DNA of 64,000 nt from NCBI GenBank assembly GCA_030248225.1, contig JASANE010029459.1:62001-126000 (forward strand), written 5' to 3'. The notes under the pieces were generated by a model. That model was not told the DNA's origin, searched no databases, and saw only the letters and a list, made by a program, of their open reading frames with translations. The stretch's first letter is position 1, and every line of letters begins with the position of its first letter. This document shows, piece after piece, positions 58,350 through 64,000 of this stretch. The position numbers and the translations under genes are program-made. The stretch comes from Trileptium ribeirensis. Taxonomy: Eukaryota; Nematoda; Enoplea; Enoplida; Thoracostomopsidae.

Positions 58350-59187
58350 GTAGCTCACGACGAGATTGAACCTCTGACTGAAGGATTGGCGCCCACATTA
58401 GCGGTATAGGGAGCGCATCCATACTGACACTCATGGAATAGAGTGTCAACAGGTGTTTTCGACAAGTATTCGAAACCGAGATGCATATTGCCTCGTATCA
58501 GCAATATTTAATTTAGCTCGCGACGAAGCTGAGCCGCCGACTGAAGGATTGGCGCCCACATTAGCGGTATAGGGAGCGCACCCATACTGACACTGATGGA
58601 ATAGAGTGTCAACAGGTGTTTTCGACAAATATTCGAAACCGAGATGCATATTGCCTCGTATCAGCAATATTTAATCTAGCTCGCGACGAAGCGGAGCCGC
58701 CGACTGAAGGATTGGCGCCCACATTCGCGGTATAGGGAGCACATCCATACTGACACTGATGGAATAGAGTGTCAACAGGTGTTTTCGACAAGTATTCGAA
58801 ACCGAGATGCATATTGCCTCGTATCAGCAATATTTAATTTAGCTCGCGACGAAGCTGAGCCGCCGACTGAAGGATTGGCGCCCACATTAGCGGTATAGGG
58901 AGCGCACCCATACTGACACTGATGGAATAGAGTGTCAACAGGTGTTTTCGACAAGTATTCGAAACCGAGATGCATATTGCCTCGTATCAGCAATATTTAA
59001 TTTAGCTCGCGACGAAGCTGAGCCGCCGACTGAAGGATTGGCGCCCACATTAGCGGTATAGGGAGCGCACCCATACTGACACTGATGGAATAGAGTGTCA
59101 ACAGGTGTTTTCGACAAGTATTCGAAACCGAGATGCATATTGCCTCGTATCAGCAATATTTAATTTAGCTCGCGACGAAGCTGAGCA
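58350..59187. repeat. 163-bp satellite, 5 copies plus partial
   Basis: Units contain GAAGGATTGGCGCCCACATT at 58380, 58543, 58706, 58869 and 59032. The later copies are nearly identical and the first is more diverged. Because 163 is not a multiple of 3, each unit gives its own short minus-strand frame of 73 codons in a shifted register, an artefact of repetition. Confidence 0.95.
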
Positions 59188-60190
59188 ATACTGTTCATTA
59201 ATTGTCGATCGATTAAATATTGATTGAGAAAGTAGTGAGCAGTCGCGGAAAGAAATAGCTGTTGACGAGAGCTCGAAATTTCGAACGATTTCAGCTGCAC
59301 TTATTTCTTGTGGTCCACTGTATTTCGACCAGTCTTGCGTACATTATCTGATATATACAACATATTTTGTTGAAATATTTTCATTGTATGTTGCAACGCT
59401 ATTTAAATCTAGTTTTTTGTAAAAAATAATGTTCAGGTGAAGTTGTTTAATGCGATGTACAATAGGTGAATTTTGTAGCATTTCTTTTTACGTTTGGCAT
59501 ATCGTGGAGCTGGGGCAAAACGTATCGCCTGACTCGATTCTCAAATGAGTGATTTGGCTTTACTTCTAACTTGAATTTGTACGTCTCAATCGGTGCTCCT
59601 GCGAATAATCGCTTTCTCGCAGTCTATGCCCAGTCCAAGTATTTTTGCCTATAAATTTGCCGCGCTAAACATAATGCTTATTTGTCCAAAAACACGTTGT
59701 TCTTAACATAAAAATATGAACTGCGGCACTGCAATTTCGCCCATTGCTTTAGTAAAGCAGTTTGTTTCATTGATAAATTGAGCCAATTATGCAATCTACC
59801 AAGTATTTAGCATCGTTAGTTGGGTAGGTAGTATGCCTTGTGCAAATTTACTAATGACCATTTGAGGCTTACGGAATGCTTATTGAGACACTGACGTTAT
59901 TTCTGATGGGAAGATCTTGTACTGATCCTTCCTCCAATTGACTCCAATCCTAGCACTGCTTCGACCGCTCTCGATTTCAAACAAATTTATTCCAATTATT
60001 TGGCTTTTCGACACTTTTGATCACTACTGTCTGGTTGCCGTAAGAGCTATGTAAATCTAATTTTGTAATTGTACATAGATACGGTTTTGAGGCATATTGT
60101 CACTGATATTTTGGTAAATTACCATGTTTATACAATGCGCATACAACGCTTTAGTGTGTTTTTAATAAATCTAAAATCTATAGGTATATA

Positions 60191-60334
60191 CAACATGCGC
60201 CAGAAATGATTCAGATCGCTCGTTCGACGTTCGCTCTCAGATTGTACTATCTCATATGTATGTGGCACTGCTCGCTCACTATTCACACTCTGTGTGCTTA
60301 CCCGATAGCCGACAGCCATTTCTGGCGCATACTG
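60191..60334. mobile_element. 144-bp TA-flanked MITE
   Basis: The left end CAACATGCGCCAGAAATG and right end (inverse of CAGTATGCGCCAGAAATG) are inverted repeats with TA on both sides, Tc1/mariner style. No ORF of its own. Confidence 0.8.
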
Positions 60335-61039
60335 TATGTATAGCTGATAATAACCATTGTTTTGAAAGCCCTAGATCACACCAAACATTAATTCACTCGG
60401 CGCTGCTGGGTTAGTTTGCAATGTTTGACAGAAGCGCCATAATTACGTATACAAAATTAGCTCCAAGTATTTTTTTATTTTATTGTTATATTTTTCCAAC
60501 TAAACAGCAATTTTTAATCCAACGTTCACAGCGTAGCATCTACTAATTGATAGGAAATGCATTGAGCTTTCAAACATAGCTGTGCAATTATTGTTTGCAC
60601 AGCGTTTTAAATGCTCCGCGAACACCGTCCTGGGTCAACATTATTTGTTTTATACATATCGTTGGCCGGTTTTAGAGAGAAACTAATAAAGATTGCTTAA
60701 TCAAGTCTTCCCAGTGCAAATCATAGCAACGATTCAAATACACTTTACTCTTGGTAGAAGATCCTATGTGTAATAGTAAATTACGTTGACATGGCGATTA
60801 ATTTATCGTGTTCAACAATGCATTAATATATATCTCATCGCCTAATTAGTTCACGTAGGATAAACGTGCAAAGATGCAGGTCAATGTAAAGGCATTGAAT
60901 TGCATTAACTGCAAATATGGACTGTTGATTTGGTATAGGAGCCATCGTAATACAATTTGTATTTCAGTCGTATATGTAGTTGCAACCTTGTAATAAAATG
61001 TTTAGTGTGTAACAAAAACAGGCTAAAGTGCAATCGATT

Positions 61040-61612
61040 TCGGAATCCATCGAAACTTCGTTTAATTGAATTCGAGAATTTTACAAATTTAAAATTTTTT
61101 TAATTGCTCTGAAAGCCGAAACCTAGCAAAGTAGAAAATGATCGAAATTTCGTTTAATCGAAATCTATCGAAATTTTACAAATTTGAAATTTTTTAATTG
61201 GTCTAAAAGACGAAATCGAGCAAAATAGAAATGGATCGAAATTTAGTTCAACCGAAATCGATTGGAATTTTACAAATTTGAAATTTTTTTAATTGCTCTA
61301 AAAGTCGAAACAGAGTAAAATAGAAATTGATCGAAATTTCGTTTAGTCGAAATCGATCGAAATTTTACAAATTTGAAATTTTTTTAATTGCTCCAAAACT
61401 CGAAATCGAGCAAAATAGAAATTGATGGAAATTTTGCTTATTCGAAATCGATTGAAATTTTACAAATTTGAATTTTTTAATTACTCTAAAAGTCGAGACC
61501 GAGCCAAATAGAAATTGATCGAAATTTAGTTTAATCGAAACCAATCGAAATTTCATTTAATAATCGATTTCGATCGCATATTTTGCACTTATTTCTGTCC
61601 GGGACTGTGTTT
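61040..61612. repeat. About 95-bp satellite inside a MITE-like end
   Basis: At least five units with TCGAAATTTTACAAATTTG and TAGAAATTGATCGAAATTT, spaced 94-96 bases. The right end TTTTGCACTTATTTCTGTCC GGGACTGTG matches the TIR side of the 13945 MITE (TTTTGCACTTAATTTTGGCC GTGACTGTA). The left end is degraded. So this is an expanded relative of that MITE. Confidence 0.75.
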
Positions 61613-61916
61613 TGATTGTGAACGGTATGTCTAATGCTATTAGCATTTTCAAAACCAGACCTCTCTGTCTTACTTGATTCTACTCGCGGCTATAAAAACA
61701 ATCACTGTATTAGTTTTGAACCAGCGTCTGCATATAGCTACTTCCTGGGGTAAACCCGACCATCAACAAATTTAGTGGTTCCACACAATGTGTATTTTAT
61801 ATTTTGAGACATAATGTCGGATTAAGTATTGTTTTATTTGCTCTTTCGGGTATTTTCATTCTATGATGTAAAATATATACATATATTTATGTACAGGAAC
61901 GCTGCAGCCAGCAACA

Positions 61917-62280
61917 AGACTGGCGCCGCCTCTCTGTTTGAGATTGTCACATGAGAACATATGGTACCAGACTGGCGCCGCCTCTCTGTTTGAGATTGTC
62001 ACATGAGAACATATGGTACCAGACTGGCGCCGCCTCTCTGTTTGAGATTGTCACATGAGAACATATGGTACCAGACTGGCGCCGCCTCTCTGTTTGAGAT
62101 TGTCACATGAGAACATATGGTACCAGACTGGCGCCGCCTCTCTGTTTGAGATTGTCACATGAGAACATATGGTACCAGACTGGCGCCGCCTCTCTGTTTG
62201 AGATTGTCACATGAGAACATATGGTACCAGACTGGCGCCGCCTCTCTGTTTGAGATTGTCACATGAGAACATATGGTACA
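61917..62280. repeat. 52-bp perfect tandem repeat, 7 copies
   Basis: Seven units starting AGACTGGCGCCGCCTCTCTG and ending CATATGGTACC, identical until the last base pair of the array. The unit contains the palindromes GGCGCC, CATATG and GGTACC. No spacers, so not a CRISPR array. Confidence 0.95.
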
Positions 62281-64000
62281 ATATAATACGGTGTCGGATT
62301 TATAATGATGGCTCCGCCAGCTCTGATAAGTTATTGTGGTACCAAATGTCCTCACAATGGTGTATTTGCAGATATTTTGTTTCCCAATGCGGTTTTTTGT
62401 ATCAATAAAATGCATAGCCTTAATGTCAATGACGGATTTTAAATCTGTACTTGAAACGTAGTTGTTTTGAAGCACATCTAAACGGCACAATATGCTAAAT
62501 CTTTAGCATATCTTAAATACAAATTTAGCCCATAAAGTTCTATTCGGTACACGTGTAACCACAATTTATTTAGCGTTTCTCTAACCTTGATAAACCCGGT
62601 TCAACGCCTAATCTAAAACTATTGTACAATCGAGACGAAGAACTATAAAAATGCAATTTTATTGTAGTCATTTGCTTTATGAATTAGAAGATTGCCTTAT
62701 ATCGAAACATCCACACAATAAATAGCAAATGTAACAATTTATGGGAAAAATCGACAAATTTCGGTGTAAAATTGCACTGAAATAAAGCTGCTACTAGATT
62801 AAAAATTTCGGACTGTTTTCGATATTCCAGCCGGCAACACTTGTGCCTCTATTGAGAAAGTTAGTTTGGTACAAACTGGTGTGGTAATGTTTGACGTGTC
62901 AAATATGAAATGAAAGTTCGATTACTGTCGTGAACAATCTGATTCTTTCCGAAATGCGCTTCTGTATGTATGTATTTCTCTATGTACTATGCTATCGACT
63001 GATACATATAGTATATAACTTTTTAGCTTTGTGATGTAAATCGCGTTGTGCTTTATTCGAGTTTCGAAAGTCATCAATTATGTCATCACTGTGCCAATTT
63101 TAGAGGTGTAAAATTCATTATTTTAGGACAACTTTAATGTCCTAAATTCATATTTAACCATTTTGCGGTCCACCGAGACCGTATTATACCGTGATCATCA
63201 ACCGGCACCTATGTGGCTTTTATGTCACGTTTACGGGCCATGTTTCATATCGAGATATATGAAAAATGACAGCTTGGTATAGCGCCTCTAATCGGACGTA
63301 GACTAAGTATTGTATGAAATATAAGTATCTTAGATTTGGTGTATAGAGAACGGGTTAGCATTTCACTTAGACCTATAAACGTTACACTGGCGGACAACGC
63401 AATGATCATGTATTAATATATTTTTGAGGTGATAGAATAATCTTGTCGCTTATCTGTTATGGCAGTAAAGTACGCTTTGTATTCATAGCCCAGCTGAGCT
63501 TAACATTTGTGTTCATTTTTGCATTCCGCCTATCTTTATGATGTTAATATGCTGTCCTAAAGACCAATATTGGAAAGTGCGTTTCTGTGCCTGTTTTTAC
63601 TGTTAACAAATTGATGGAACTAGATGAGTAGTTAGATTAAAATTGTAACGCAAACGACGTCCTTAGATTTATAGATGACAAAAAAAATGGAAAATGTCAT
63701 ACTCTTGAAAACAGCAGTGTGCATGGATTGGGTTTTTTTTGTATATTTTGAAATATATTAAATCCAAACTTTTTGAGCCACTGTTCTATGCAAATTTCTT
63801 GCGATTAGTCAGTTAATACGGTATAATATTAAAATTTTGTGGAGCGATTTACAACAGATAGCCTACACTTTAACAAGTATTCGAGAATTGCATCAAATTG
63901 TGGTAAACTGAAAAAGAAGAAAAAATAGACAAGGTAATGTCTATTGAAATAACATGATTATCATACTTACAATTCTTGCAGAAAGACATGCGTTAAAGCT
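62281..64000. other. Gene-free stretch to the window end
   Basis: No protein similarity, array or terminal repeats recognised. TTCTTGCAG at 63975-63983 could be a splice acceptor of a gene continuing beyond the window, but 17 bases are not enough to tell. Confidence 0.5.

Noticed and set aside
58446..59156. Four identical 73-codon minus-strand frames
   Set aside because: They are the same chance frame in each unit of a 163-bp satellite.
61917..62280. CRISPR-like direct repeats
   Set aside because: The units are contiguous with no unique spacers, and the genome is eukaryotic.

Overview
The window is animal DNA, AT-rich and crowded with repeats. It holds one large intron-rich gene on the plus strand (positions 1 to about 47,400), a nested retrotransposon (48,773-56,608), and a gene-poor, satellite-rich tail (57,400-64,000). 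Introns average over 2 kb, and splice acceptors are short T-rich tracts (TTTTCAG, TTTTTAG, TTTTTAAG). BEL/Pao, I/Jockey-like LINE, hAT-like and TA-flanked elements all occur. This fits an invertebrate. The acceptor style is nematode-like, but the species cannot be fixed from the sequence.

The gene is a Roquin orthologue (RC3H1/RC3H2 in vertebrates, RLE-1 in C. elegans). I assembled 20 exons from family similarity and exact splice-phase matching. Every junction phase agrees and the coding total is a multiple of three. The RING finger lies upstream of the window. In order, the window carries the post-RING segment, the RNA-binding ROQ region, the CCCH zinc finger, a very long low-complexity middle, short coiled-coil segments and the true C-terminus with stop codon at 47,392-47,394. 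About 1,675 residues are encoded here, much longer than vertebrate Roquins. The introns hold minisatellites, MITEs, LINE remnants, a 2.6 kb hAT-like element with a perfect 8-bp target duplication, a large foldback element and a perfect 22-bp hairpin. The last codon runs straight into a six-copy array of about 155 bp. Each unit carries an AATAAA signal and a U-rich-loop hairpin.

Downstream lies a BEL/Pao LTR retrotransposon with two identical 226-bp LTRs. It has gag, a pol with intact protease, RT, RNase H and integrase signatures, and a third ORF in the env position. That third ORF carries the four sequence blocks of an SGNH/GDSL hydrolase. A good splice donor in the leader and an acceptor directly before its ATG suggest it is expressed from a spliced subgenomic RNA. 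An SGNH-type ORF3 in a BEL/Pao element is the best candidate here for something undescribed. The retrotransposon sits inside an older DNA transposon (terminal inverted repeats near 48,512 and 57,377, flanked by ATAA). The sequence on both sides of the LTRs is homopolymer-rich and may be poor-quality assembly.

From 57,400 onward I find no convincing gene. This part contains a 163-bp satellite (5 copies), a TA-flanked MITE, a roughly 95-bp satellite inside a MITE-like end, and a perfect 52-bp satellite (7 copies).
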